Shown in pieces: positions 8,992 to 17,874 of a stretch of 57,508 nt of DNA. The position numbers and the translations under genes were made by a program. The stretch's first letter is position 1. Each line of letters begins with the position of its first letter. This DNA comes from Ignavibacteria bacterium (GTDB taxonomy: Bacteria > Bacteroidota > Ignavibacteria > Tepidaquicellales > Tepidaquicellaceae), in NCBI GenBank assembly GCA_026417495.1, contig JAOADD010000025.1, positions 1-57,508 on the forward strand. Direction: 5' to 3'. The notes under the pieces are model-generated. The model did not search any database. It had not been told where the DNA came from and saw only the letters and a list, made by a program, of their open reading frames with translations.

Positions 8992-10110
8992 ATGAAAACA
9001 AAAATTATTCTCACCCTTTTATTTTTAATTTCCACAACCGCATTTACACAAGATATTGTAAACTCTACAGGAAGAGTTGAATATTTTACTTTTGAGGGCG
9101 GATTCTATGGTATAATTGGTGATGATGGAATTAATTATGAACCAATGAATTTACCAGTACAGTTCCAAGAACAAGGTTGTAAGATTAAATTCAAAGGTTT
9201 AATTAGAACAGATGTGATGAGTATTCATAATTGGGGTACTATAATTGAATTGCTAGAAGTTGAATTGTATACTGAAGATAAATCATATTTTGAAATTTAT
9301 GAATGGGGTGTAATGTTAGGTTGTTATAACGATAACGTTTTTTACAACACATCTCGACCTGTTCAAATTACTGTAGTCAAGCAGCCAGTAATTTATGTAC
9401 ATAGCAATGATGACATTAAATTCGATGTAAAAGTTGAATTTAAATCAGGAAAACCAGAAGATACATACCCAAAAGTTGATACCGATGGAAAAACGATTTA
9501 TTGGTATAATGTATACGCTCATTCAAGAGAGGAAGTAGAAAAACGAATTATTAACGAGAATGATTGGGATTTAGTTCCTTTAAAAGATATAATAGGAATA
9601 CTAAATAAAGTTGATTCAAAATGTTTAGAGTTCAATAATGTCCATTCAAAATTTCTGTTTTATGAAGGTGAAATGGAATTTGAGAACAAAGTTCTTGTAG
9701 ATTTTGATACTGATTTGGGAGCAGTTCTATTAGCGAATAATTTTGATTTTACAATTTATAATGTTACAGTAACAAAGCAATTGGGTAGTTTTCTTGATCC
9801 GGAGTATGTGATGTGTCATATTGACAGTATGGCAGCAGGAGAAAAAGTTGCATTTAGATATGAAAATATTAGGGATGTATGGACAGAAGATTTAATAAAA
9901 CTGGGTTTTTCTAAACTTGAATCAGAATCTTTCACAAAATTATGGTTCACACCATTTACTCAAAGAACAAATCAAGGTGGTTGGGCTAATTTAATATATA
10001 GATTACCTGAATGCGAAGTGGAAAAATTAATATCTCTGGAAATAAATCCTAAACCAACTTTAACAAGAAGAGTATTATATACACTAATCACCATTGATAA
10101 AATAAAATAA
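8992..10110 (+). CDS. Exported protein of unknown function, two-part
   Basis: A 372-residue protein with a typical signal peptide (residues 1-19, ending TTAFTQ). Residues about 22-100 form a compact segment (GRVEYFTFEGGFYGIIGDDG, then PMNLPVQFQEQGCKIKFKG and a SIHNWGTIIELLEVE ending). I recognise this as a small beta-rich domain seen in secreted FCB-group proteins, where it occurs alone or fused. The remaining 270 residues, rich in aromatic and acidic residues, match nothing I know. It ends 15 bp before the lipoprotein gene at 10126, so the two are likely co-transcribed. Its role in the periplasm or outer membrane is unknown. Confidence 0.75.
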   Translation: MKTKIILTLLFLISTTAFTQDIVNSTGRVEYFTFEGGFYGIIGDDGINYEPMNLPVQFQEQGCKIKFKGLIRTDVMSIHNWGTIIELLEVELYTEDKSYFEIYEWGVMLGCYNDNVFYNTSRPVQITVVKQPVIYVHSNDDIKFDVKVEFKSGKPEDTYPKVDTDGKTIYWYNVYAHSREEVEKRIINENDWDLVPLKDIIGILNKVDSKCLEFNNVHSKFLFYEGEMEFENKVLVDFDTDLGAVLLANNFDFTIYNVTVTKQLGSFLDPEYVMCHIDSMAAGEKVAFRYENIRDVWTEDLIKLGFSKLESESFTKLWFTPFTQRTNQGGWANLIYRLPECEVEKLISLEINPKPTLTRRVLYTLITIDKIK

Positions 10111-10125
10111 AAGAAAGGAGCAGAA

Positions 10126-10764
10126 ATGCGAAAATTAACACTCATTCTTATCTCAATTCTCTTAGTAATTGGTCTTATAACTGGTTGTGGGAAAAAAGAC
10201 CAAGGGAAATCTGATGTATCAGATAAAAAAGATGTAAAAATAACTGAAACGACACCTTTACATTTGAAATATGAAATGAAAGGTAAAGAGACAGGGTCAT
10301 TAGATATGTATATAAAAGGTAAACAAATGAAAATGATAATCACAACAAAAGAAGCAAATAAAGATGTCTCTGTGGTTTCTTATATGAAAGATAACATACT
10401 TTATATGATAACTGAAGAAGAAGGAAAAAAAGTCGGGATGAAAATGACGGGTGCAGAAATAGAAGAAGGGATGAAAGATATAATGAATATAGCAAAAGCT
10501 AAAGAAATGGTTAAAGACTATAAAAAAGAAGGAACTGAAGAAATTTTAGGATACAAATGCGATGTATATAAGAAAGGGGATGAATCTATTTGTTTATATC
10601 AAGATTTTATAGCTCTCAAATATGCAAAGGGGGATGAAGTACTTATTGCAACAGCATTTGAACCTGATGCTAAAATTAGTGATAGTGATTTAGAACCTCC
10701 AAAGGATATTGAATATATGGATATGAATGAAATGATGAAAAATTTAGATAATATGAATAAGTAG
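10126..10764 (+). CDS. Lipoprotein, DUF4412-like
   Basis: A 212-residue lipoprotein: signal peptide with lipobox LITGC, lipidated Cys at 21. The mature part is rich in Lys, Glu and Met and contains repeated beta-strand segments typical of LolA/DUF4412-like proteins (LHLKYEMKGKETGSLDMYIKG, then GKQMKMIITTKEA and a GYKCDVYKK segment). Such proteins bind lipids or metal-like ligands, but function here is not shown. The start is backed by a good ribosome-binding site (AAAGGAG before the ATG). It is the second gene of a two-gene unit closed by the terminator at 10795-10821. Confidence 0.78.
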   Translation: MRKLTLILISILLVIGLITGCGKKDQGKSDVSDKKDVKITETTPLHLKYEMKGKETGSLDMYIKGKQMKMIITTKEANKDVSVVSYMKDNILYMITEEEGKKVGMKMTGAEIEEGMKDIMNIAKAKEMVKDYKKEGTEEILGYKCDVYKKGDESICLYQDFIALKYAKGDEVLIATAFEPDAKISDSDLEPPKDIEYMDMNEMMKNLDNMNK

Positions 10765-10794
10765 GGGAATTTCGAGTTTTTACTCAAATAAAAA

Positions 10795-10821
10795 AGCCGA
10801 TGTGCACACCTTACATCGGCT
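10795..10821. terminator. Bidirectional hairpin terminator
   Basis: AGCCGATGT at 10795-10803 pairs with ACATCGGCT at 10813-10821 around a 9-base loop. The stem is flanked by an A-run on the left and a T-run on the right, so it can act in both directions. It lies between the convergent lipoprotein gene (plus) and the S46 peptidase gene (minus). Confidence 0.93.
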
Positions 10822-10844
10822 TTTTTTATTAAAGCTTTTATTTG

Positions 10845-12599
10845 TTATTTTATCTTTCCATTAGTTAACTCATTATAAAGTCTATCTGCTTTATACATAT
10901 TCTTTAAACATTCTAAAATACCTTTTGAATCTACACTAATTGTTCTATTGGCTTCAGTTGTATAAATAAATCTACCTGGTAGACTTTCAATATTCCCATC
11001 AAACGCTAATCCTATAATTTCAGCATTGATATTAATTACAGGACTCCCTGAATTACCTCCAATTATGTCATTAGTTGAAACAAAATTCATCGGGACTGAC
11101 ATATCAAATTCTGGGGGAGGATTTTTCCATCTATCGGGTAATGACCAAGGATACTCTTTATTAAATGAGTAATACCTATCATAAACGCCATAGAAAGTAG
11201 TTTTAGGAGGAGCAATTGTACCATTATACTCATATCCTTGTATTACACCATCAGAAATTCTTAAAGTGAAAGTAGCATCAGGTGGAATAGTAGTTCCATA
11301 AACTTCAAAAAGAGCTTTACCTAAAAGTTGTAATTTAACATTCTCTCTTGCATTAATTGATTTTAGTTTATTTCTTAAAATATTTGCTCTTTCTAATCCC
11401 TCAGAAGTTGTTGTATCTATTGTAAAAAGTTCTTTATATATGTCTTTTTTTTGTACAAGTAATGCACTTATTTCATCCCAAATCGTTGCATATTTACTTT
11501 TCAATTCAGGATTACTATTGATTGCTTCTTTAAATTTCTTTTCAAAATCTTTTCTTCTTGCCATCAAGATAGGATCATTTAGACCCTTTAAAATTCCCGC
11601 ATACACTTTTCGTGTGTTCTCAATAAAAAATATTTGATTGTTTAATTCTTTTTTAAGTTCTGGCTCTAATTTTAATCTAAGTTTCAATGAGTCAGCAATC
11701 TTACTAATTCTTTGCAAACCCATTGGATATGTTATGTCTCTATCAAATTCAAGTTGTGCAACTGTTTTTAATCTATCAGTTCTTCCTGGATTACCAACAA
11801 CAAAGATAGGTTCACCAGGTTGAGCTCCTTCAGGATTCCACTTAAAATAATGTTCGCATTTTATTGGACTCCCATTCTCATCATAAGCTCTGAAAAAAGT
11901 CATATCAAGATTATATCTTGGATATGTAAAATTGTCAGGGTCTCCACCAAAAAAGCCTATCTGGTCTTCAGGTGCAAATACAAGTCTTACATCTGAGTAT
12001 CTTTTATATGCATAAATAGAATATTCTGCACCATTATAAAGTGTAATAACTTTACAAACTAATCCGAGTTTTTCTGAATAACTTTTTTCAAGCTCTTCAA
12101 TTTTTTTCTTTCTTAATTCAATTTTCACTTCATCATCTTTTTCGGATTCAAATGCTTCCAAAACTTCTTTCGTTACATCAATAATATAAACAAGTTGATC
12201 AACATATAACCCTTTTACCTGTCTTTCTTGTTCGAGAGTCTCCGCATAAAATCCTGTTTCATGTAAATCTTCACCTTCAAGCTGAACCGAACTTACAGCA
12301 TCTCTACCACAATGATGATTAGTCATAATTAGTCCATCTTCCGAAACAAAAGATGCAGAACAATAATTTGCAAATCTTAATGCAGACAATCTTACATGAT
12401 CAAACCAGGTTTTATCAGGTACGAAATTATATGTCTCTTTAAAATAATCAACAGGTGGATGTTCAAAAGTCCACATTTTACCATTATCAAATCTTCCTGC
12501 TTTTACTGTATCAAGATAATTTATTTGGCTGAATAAGTTTGCATTTAAACATAAAAACAAAAAAATGAAAAAAGTAAAAAATGAAATAAATTTTTTCAT
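10845..12599 (-). CDS. S46 family dipeptidyl-peptidase, DPP7-type specificity
   Basis: Exported serine exopeptidase that releases dipeptides from the N-terminus of peptides in the periplasm. A signal peptide covers residues 1-24. The chymotrypsin-like triad is visible: TNHHC at 93-97, Asp in RYNLDMTFF at 232, and Ser517 in GGNSGSP. In characterised S46 enzymes the residue 18 after the catalytic Ser sets P1 preference (Gly in DPP7, Arg in DPP11). Here it is Gly535, predicting hydrophobic rather than acidic P1. The GKMWTFEHPP motif near the mature N-terminus is typical. At 584 residues it is shorter than the roughly 700 of characterised members, the missing part probably in the helical lid. It follows ftsZ by 38 bp on the same strand and may be read from the dcw transcript. 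Confidence 0.9.
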   Translation of the reverse strand: MKKFISFFTFFIFLFLCLNANLFSQINYLDTVKAGRFDNGKMWTFEHPPVDYFKETYNFVPDKTWFDHVRLSALRFANYCSASFVSEDGLIMTNHHCGRDAVSSVQLEGEDLHETGFYAETLEQERQVKGLYVDQLVYIIDVTKEVLEAFESEKDDEVKIELRKKKIEELEKSYSEKLGLVCKVITLYNGAEYSIYAYKRYSDVRLVFAPEDQIGFFGGDPDNFTYPRYNLDMTFFRAYDENGSPIKCEHYFKWNPEGAQPGEPIFVVGNPGRTDRLKTVAQLEFDRDITYPMGLQRISKIADSLKLRLKLEPELKKELNNQIFFIENTRKVYAGILKGLNDPILMARRKDFEKKFKEAINSNPELKSKYATIWDEISALLVQKKDIYKELFTIDTTTSEGLERANILRNKLKSINARENVKLQLLGKALFEVYGTTIPPDATFTLRISDGVIQGYEYNGTIAPPKTTFYGVYDRYYSFNKEYPWSLPDRWKNPPPEFDMSVPMNFVSTNDIIGGNSGSPVININAEIIGLAFDGNIESLPGRFIYTTEANRTISVDSKGILECLKNMYKADRLYNELTNGKIK

Positions 12600-12637
12600 A
12601 TCATAAATATTAATTAAAGAATTTGTATATTAAATCC

Positions 12638-13912
12638 TTATTGAATCTTTCTTCTGAGGAACTCAGGTGATTTATAATTTTCTATATCATCAATATCATC
12701 AAAAGTGATTTTCTTATTTTTTAATTTTTCTTCATCATCTTCAGGTTCACTTAAATCATCATTTATATTTGTCCCATTTCTTTTATATGCTGGAGTATCA
12801 AATTCTTCTAATTCTTTTTCTGTTTCAGGCAATTTTGTAATCTTAGTAATTTTCACATCATCACCTTCAAGTTTAACTTCTATTCGCTTCCCTATTGATG
12901 GTTCCTTTGAATCTAAATCTTCTTCTCCTCTTAATTCTGTTTGAGCATTATTGAAACCTGTTGCAATTACAGTAACCATAATTTCATCTTTCATTTTACT
13001 ATCATCAGCCCAGCCACAAATAAAGATTACATCATCACCTGTAATATCAAGGATTGTTCTATTTATCGTTTCAATTTCACTCATTGCAATATTTCCATTA
13101 CTAAGAATATTAACTAGCACAGACCTCGCACCAGCAATATTTATATCATCTAATATTGGATTAGTTAATGCACCTAAAGCAGCAACTCTTGCTCTATCTT
13201 CTCCCGTCGCCATACCCATACCGATCATTGCATCTCCCATACCTCTCATAATAGTTCTAACATCTGCAAAATCAACATTAACTTCACCATGCTTTGTAAT
13301 GATTTGCGAAATACCTTTAGTAGCATTGTATAAAACTCTGTTAACATGGTCTAATGCTTCTGCTCTCCTTGTATTTTTATCTATCAATCTAAAGATATTT
13401 TCATTAGGAACGACAATAAGGCTATCTACTTGTGGTTTTAATTTCTTTAACCCTTCTTCAGCAAGTTTCATTCTTGGTTTACCTTCACTGATGAAAGGTT
13501 TTGTTACAATTGCAACAACAAGTGCTCCCATATTCCTCGCAACTTGTGCAACAATTGGAGAAGCACCTGTTCCTGTACCTCCTCCCATACCTGCTGATAG
13601 AAATACCATATCAGCATTGCGAAGTGCTTTTTCTATTTCTTCTCTACTTTCCTCAGCAGCTTTAGCACCAGTTAAATGATCCATACCTGTTCCAAGTCCG
13701 CCAGTTAAAGCTTTACCAATTTGAATTTTTTTGGTGGCTTTACTATGCTTTAATGCTTGTACATCTGTATTAATAGCAATGAATTCAACATTTTCAATCC
13801 CCTTTTCAATCATTGAGTTTATTATGTTTCCACCACCACCACCAACACCTACACATTTAATGTTGGCTCCTTTCGATAGACCTTGTTCGGTCGGAATAGC
13901 TTGTATTGGCAT
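12638..13912 (-). CDS. ftsZ: Cell division protein FtsZ
   Basis: Tubulin-like GTPase that forms the division ring. The 424 residues include the N-terminal GTP site (GVGGGGGN, 22-29), the tubulin signature GGGTGTG at 110-116, and the T7 synergy loop NVDFAD at 212-217 that completes the GTPase site of the next subunit. The globular domain ends near residue 325. An acidic, disordered linker follows (about 330-405), and the tail YKSPEFLRRKIQ is the conserved C-terminal peptide that binds FtsA. It is the last core dcw gene, 58 bp after ftsA. Confidence 0.98.
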   Translation of the reverse strand: MPIQAIPTEQGLSKGANIKCVGVGGGGGNIINSMIEKGIENVEFIAINTDVQALKHSKATKKIQIGKALTGGLGTGMDHLTGAKAAEESREEIEKALRNADMVFLSAGMGGGTGTGASPIVAQVARNMGALVVAIVTKPFISEGKPRMKLAEEGLKKLKPQVDSLIVVPNENIFRLIDKNTRRAEALDHVNRVLYNATKGISQIITKHGEVNVDFADVRTIMRGMGDAMIGMGMATGEDRARVAALGALTNPILDDINIAGARSVLVNILSNGNIAMSEIETINRTILDITGDDVIFICGWADDSKMKDEIMVTVIATGFNNAQTELRGEEDLDSKEPSIGKRIEVKLEGDDVKITKITKLPETEKELEEFDTPAYKRNGTNINDDLSEPEDDEEKLKNKKITFDDIDDIENYKSPEFLRRKIQ

Positions 13913-13970
13913 AAGTTATTATTCTATTTTAATTTATAAAAAATTTTCTATTAATAAAACTCAAATTTTT

Positions 13971-15236
13971 TTATAACTCATCAAACCAATCTTTTATTTT
14001 TCTAAAAATTTTATCTGTCTTAATTTTTTTTCCGCGTTTCTTCTTGTCCCAAAACTTGCTTTTGCTTTTTTCTAAATTTTTAAATTTAAATAATACAAGC
14101 CCAACTCCAGTTGCATAAATTGGACTTTCAATCTCTCTAACTAGCCCACCGCTAATACCACGAGGTTTTCCACAATTAACTTCCATTCCCAAAACTTTTT
14201 CTGCTAATTCTTTTGTGAATCTTAAAAGTGACCCACCACCAGTAATAACTACTCCAGCATGTAATTCATCCTGAATTTGTGAGTTCTTAATTTCAATTGC
14301 AGAAAGGTCAAAAATTTCTTCCATCCTTGCTTGTATTATTCTTGCAAGGACACTTTTCTTTATTTTCTTGGGTTCTTGTCCGCGTATATTTTTTACTGTT
14401 ATGAATTCATCGTTCAATACCTCTGATACCAACGCAAATCCATATTCTTTTTTTATCCGTTCTGCTTCATCTTCAAGAATTCCCAGCCCTTCCACAATAT
14501 CCTTTGTTACTAAATTACCCGCTATCCCAATACCAGCAGTATATTTCAAAACACCTTTTTTGAAAACAGCAATATCTGTTGTACCACCTCCGATATCTAT
14601 CATAGCAACACCGACTTTTTTTTCAGTATCATCTAAAACAGCTAACGAAGATGCAATTGGTTCAAGCACTATATCTTCCAAATCAACATCACAAGCAGTA
14701 ACACATTTTGATAAATCATCAATACTTGAAATTAATCCCGTTACAACATTTGCTTTCACTTCAAGTTTTATACCATACATACCAACAGGTGAATCGTAAA
14801 CTTTTTCCCGATCATCAATTATGTATTCCTGTGGAATCACATCAATAATTTTCGTATCACTAGGAAGTCTAATTAACTTCGCTTGCTCTAATGCTCTTTC
14901 CACATCTTCTTCATGTATTGTTCTATCTGAATTATTCACACCTATAACAGTACTTGTCTGGATACATCTGATGTGATGACCAGAAATTCCCACTGAGACT
15001 GAATTAATATTAATTCCAGAATTCGATTCTGCATTTCTCAGGGCTTGTGAAATAGAAGAAATTGCTTTCTGTGGGTTAACAACAACACCTCTACTTAAAC
15101 CCTCTGAAGGTGCTTTACCGATTCCAATAATATCAATATTACCATCATTGCGAACACCTGCAATAATAGCACATATTTTCGTTGTTCCCACATCCAGTCC
15201 TACAATAATTTCACTATCTTGTTTTCGTGTTTTCAA
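13971..15236 (-). CDS. ftsA: Cell division protein FtsA
   Basis: Actin-fold ATPase that tethers FtsZ to the membrane and recruits later division proteins. Phosphate-1 loop VGLDVGTTK lies at 12-20, phosphate-2 GVAMIDIGGGTTDIAVF in the middle, and GGGSLLRF (adenosine loop) near the C-terminal third. The SHS2/1C insertion lies about residues 85-165. The last residues, RKIKDWFDEL after a basic stretch, form the amphipathic membrane-targeting helix. Length 421 is normal. It lies between ftsQ (16 bp) and ftsZ (58 bp). Confidence 0.97.
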   Translation of the reverse strand: MKTRKQDSEIIVGLDVGTTKICAIIAGVRNDGNIDIIGIGKAPSEGLSRGVVVNPQKAISSISQALRNAESNSGININSVSVGISGHHIRCIQTSTVIGVNNSDRTIHEEDVERALEQAKLIRLPSDTKIIDVIPQEYIIDDREKVYDSPVGMYGIKLEVKANVVTGLISSIDDLSKCVTACDVDLEDIVLEPIASSLAVLDDTEKKVGVAMIDIGGGTTDIAVFKKGVLKYTAGIGIAGNLVTKDIVEGLGILEDEAERIKKEYGFALVSEVLNDEFITVKNIRGQEPKKIKKSVLARIIQARMEEIFDLSAIEIKNSQIQDELHAGVVITGGGSLLRFTKELAEKVLGMEVNCGKPRGISGGLVREIESPIYATGVGLVLFKFKNLEKSKSKFWDKKKRGKKIKTDKIFRKIKDWFDEL

Positions 15237-15252
15237 TTTTTTTATATTTAAT

Positions 15253-16029
15253 TTATTCTTTAAAACTTACAATTAATTGATTTGAATATGTTAAATTAAT
15301 TTTATCAATTTCTTCCTTCTTTTCTTCAGGATATATTTCTTCTAAAAAACATTTCATCACTTTTATTCTTTTTAAAAGATCATTACGTAAATTTGAATCC
15401 TTAAACAATTCTTCTGAATATTTTGGGATAAAAATAGGAATAGTATAGTCATGTGTATACAGAATAATATTATTGTTATCTGACATATTTATTTCCGAAA
15501 TCATATCACTTAATAACTTACTTTCTCTGTAAATTGTCATCAATATTGTTATTGCAATTTTAAGTTCTGTTTTGGTATAATTTTCGTACACTTTATCTTT
15601 ATTAAATTTTATCCCATTTATTATTGGCAAATCATACACCTTACCTGTATTCTTAAAAGGAACAAGTTCAAGTTCTTCATCTATAAAATTTAATTCATTT
15701 CCGACATTTACAATTGCGATGGGATTTTTCTCAATAATTTCAATCTTAATTTCTTCTGGTGGGTTTTTATAAACAAAAACTTTTTTGATATCAGGATGAA
15801 TTTTTAACCTTTCTACAATTTCATTTTCGTTTATTTCATCAGATTTTATTTTGCTTAAATCTTCAAGTCCAGCATATTTCAATATTTCCTTTTCTGTAAT
15901 CGTATGATTTCCCGAAATAATAACTTTCCTGTAGATTTCATCACCCCTCCATTTAATAGATAAAACCAACACTGTTACTACTACTACAATCAAAATTACT
16001 ACTATCAATATGTATCTAAATTTTTTCAT
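15253..16029 (-). CDS. ftsQ: Cell division protein FtsQ/DivIB
   Basis: Bitopic membrane protein of the divisome that binds FtsB/FtsL through its periplasmic part. Of 258 residues, about 5-27 form the single membrane helix (YILIVVILIVVVVTVLVLSI), residues 36-105 a POTRA domain (VIISGNHTITEKEILKYAGL through the KKVFVYKNPPEEIKIEIIEK segment), followed by the beta domain and a charged tail. Sequence is diverged as is usual for FtsQ, but fold pattern and position between murC and ftsA make the call firm. Confidence 0.9.
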   Translation of the reverse strand: MKKFRYILIVVILIVVVVTVLVLSIKWRGDEIYRKVIISGNHTITEKEILKYAGLEDLSKIKSDEINENEIVERLKIHPDIKKVFVYKNPPEEIKIEIIEKNPIAIVNVGNELNFIDEELELVPFKNTGKVYDLPIINGIKFNKDKVYENYTKTELKIAITILMTIYRESKLLSDMISEINMSDNNNIILYTHDYTIPIFIPKYSEELFKDSNLRNDLLKRIKVMKCFLEEIYPEEKKEEIDKINLTYSNQLIVSFKE

Positions 16030-16033
16030 TAAA

Positions 16034-17419
16034 TCAATTATTTTTTCTTTCTAAAAGACTAATAAATCTGTCGCAAACATTCGTAATGTCTCCAGCACCC
16101 TGAAAAATTATTTTACTGTTTTCCAGTGGTAAACTAAATATGAAATCAACAAGCTCTTCTTTCTTTATCAAATATGCATCGCAATTATATCTTTGTTTTA
16201 AAATATCATAAATTAATTTTGAACTTACATTTTCAATTGGTTCTTCTCGGGCTGGATATATATCAGTCAGAATTATAATATCATTTTCTTTCAAACTTTC
16301 TGCAAATTCAAGATAAAAATCTCTCGTTCTCGTATAAAGATGCGGTTGAAATATTGTTATCATTTTACCTTTAAAACCAGATTTGAGTGCTTCAAAAGTA
16401 GCTTTTATCTCTGCAGGATGATGAGCATAATCATCATATACTTCAAACTTGTTTTTGTATTTCAATTCCATTCTACGCCTAACACCAGAGAATTCCTTAA
16501 TGACATTAGCAAATTTATTTATTCCCAGACCAATCTGTTTACAAACTATGCACGCAGCAAGACAGTTTAATGCATTGTGTTTACCTTTTATCTTAAGGAT
16601 AATTTCTCTTGTGTATTCTTGAACATTATTATTCTCTTTTTTTTCAAGAAAATAAAATCGGTAAAACTCATCACAATCAGTTCGAATAATTCGATAATCA
16701 TTATTCTCTGCAAATCCATAAAAAATAACTTTCATATTTTTTACTTCAGACAAAACATCTCTAATGTTTTCATCATCTCCACACGCAACAATAATGGACT
16801 CCTTTTTTGAATTTTTTATAAATTCTTTAAACCCTGATTTAATACCTTCCAAATCCTTATATATATCAAGATGGTCAGAATCTATACTTGTAATAACGAT
16901 AATATCTGGTTTAAGTGTTAAAAAGCTCCTATCATATTCATCAGCTTCTACAACAGCATATTCACTATGCCCATTTCTATATGTTGAATCATTTAAAAAA
17001 TTCATTGAACCACCGATGAACACAGTAGGATCAAAATTATTTTTTATTAATTCATAAGCAATCATTGCAGATGTTGTAGTTTTACCATGCGTACCACTAA
17101 TAGCAATTAATTTCTTTCTATTTACAATGGCACCAAGCAGTTCAGCCCTTTTTATAATTTTCAATTTAAGTTCAGTTGCTTTAATTAATTCTGGATTATC
17201 TGGTGATATTGCAGGGGTATAAACAACAAGGTCTGTATCAGAAGAAAGATTTTCTGCTGAATGATAATTATTAATGATTGCTCCGTTTTCTTTTAATCTT
17301 CTTAATAAGTTAGAATCAGAAATATCACTTCCAGTAACTGTATGTCCATTAGAGAGAAAATACTCTGCTAATCCACTCATTCCAAAACCGCCGATTCCAA
17401 TAAAATGAATCTTCATCAC
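16034..17419 (-). CDS. murC: UDP-N-acetylmuramate--L-alanine ligase
   Basis: Adds L-alanine to UDP-MurNAc, the first stem-peptide residue. At 461 residues it has the Rossmann N-terminal domain (HFIGIGGFGMSGLAEY, 5-20), the Mur-ligase ATP loop GTHGKTT at 109-115, and the C-terminal domain beginning about 320 with the typical DDYAHHPAEI motif and IFQPHLYTRT. It overlaps the small upstream membrane gene by 4 bases (ATGA type) and precedes ftsQ by 4 bp, so translation is likely coupled. Confidence 0.97.
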   Translation of the reverse strand: MMKIHFIGIGGFGMSGLAEYFLSNGHTVTGSDISDSNLLRRLKENGAIINNYHSAENLSSDTDLVVYTPAISPDNPELIKATELKLKIIKRAELLGAIVNRKKLIAISGTHGKTTTSAMIAYELIKNNFDPTVFIGGSMNFLNDSTYRNGHSEYAVVEADEYDRSFLTLKPDIIVITSIDSDHLDIYKDLEGIKSGFKEFIKNSKKESIIVACGDDENIRDVLSEVKNMKVIFYGFAENNDYRIIRTDCDEFYRFYFLEKKENNNVQEYTREIILKIKGKHNALNCLAACIVCKQIGLGINKFANVIKEFSGVRRRMELKYKNKFEVYDDYAHHPAEIKATFEALKSGFKGKMITIFQPHLYTRTRDFYLEFAESLKENDIIILTDIYPAREEPIENVSSKLIYDILKQRYNCDAYLIKKEELVDFIFSLPLENSKIIFQGAGDITNVCDRFISLLERKNN

Positions 17420-17874
17420 TGATGATGTTTTATTAATTTGAATTCCTTTATTAATTTTCGCTCATCATAATAATCTGTTATCCTTATTCTCAACCATCTT
17501 TTTCTGTTTTTTAATTTCAATTTTACTAACCTGATTTTTCTATCTCCATCAATTTCTTTACCTCTTTCTTTCGAAAATTTTATATTTATAATCTCTTCTT
17601 TGAAAATTTCTCTCTTACCAAATCTATTTTTAAATACAATCCTATCGTCCAAAAAAATTATTTGTTTATTCCTCAAAGCATTAACTATCAACGAAATTAA
17701 AGTAATAATGATAAAAATTACTGTTATATAAATTATCGGGTCCTTGAAAACTATATAGAACCTTTCTTCTGAGAAATTTCCCCTTATGACAGAATAAACT
17801 ATAAGAAAAATAAAATAAATTATTATTGATTTATAATAAAAATCTAATTTGAATTTGAATACTTTCTCACTCAT
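17416..17874 (-). CDS. Small membrane protein with PH-like domain, inside dcw cluster
   Basis: Unassigned 152-residue protein. Two hydrophobic helices (about residues 14-31 and 46-66) are followed by a basic soluble part (about 70-150) made of short strands: QIIFLDDRIVFKNRFGKREI, then a KEEIINIKFS turn, LVKLKLKNRKRWLRIRI and a final helix. Two helices followed by such a strand pattern are the usual look of bacterial PH (YdbS/YcxB-type) proteins; I infer that fold, not a family match. It overlaps murG by 8 bases and murC by 4, so it is fully embedded in the cluster and probably translated with it. A membrane-proximal role in wall synthesis or division is plausible but unproven. Confidence 0.75.
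   Translation of the reverse strand: MSEKVFKFKLDFYYKSIIIYFIFLIVYSVIRGNFSEERFYIVFKDPIIYITVIFIIITLISLIVNALRNKQIIFLDDRIVFKNRFGKREIFKEEIINIKFSKERGKEIDGDRKIRLVKLKLKNRKRWLRIRITDYYDERKLIKEFKLIKHHQ

Noticed and set aside
12951-13679. 242-codon plus-strand open frame opposite ftsZ
   Set aside because: It lies wholly antisense to the unmistakable ftsZ and its Ile/Ser/Pro-rich translation is what an antisense frame of this AT-rich gene gives.
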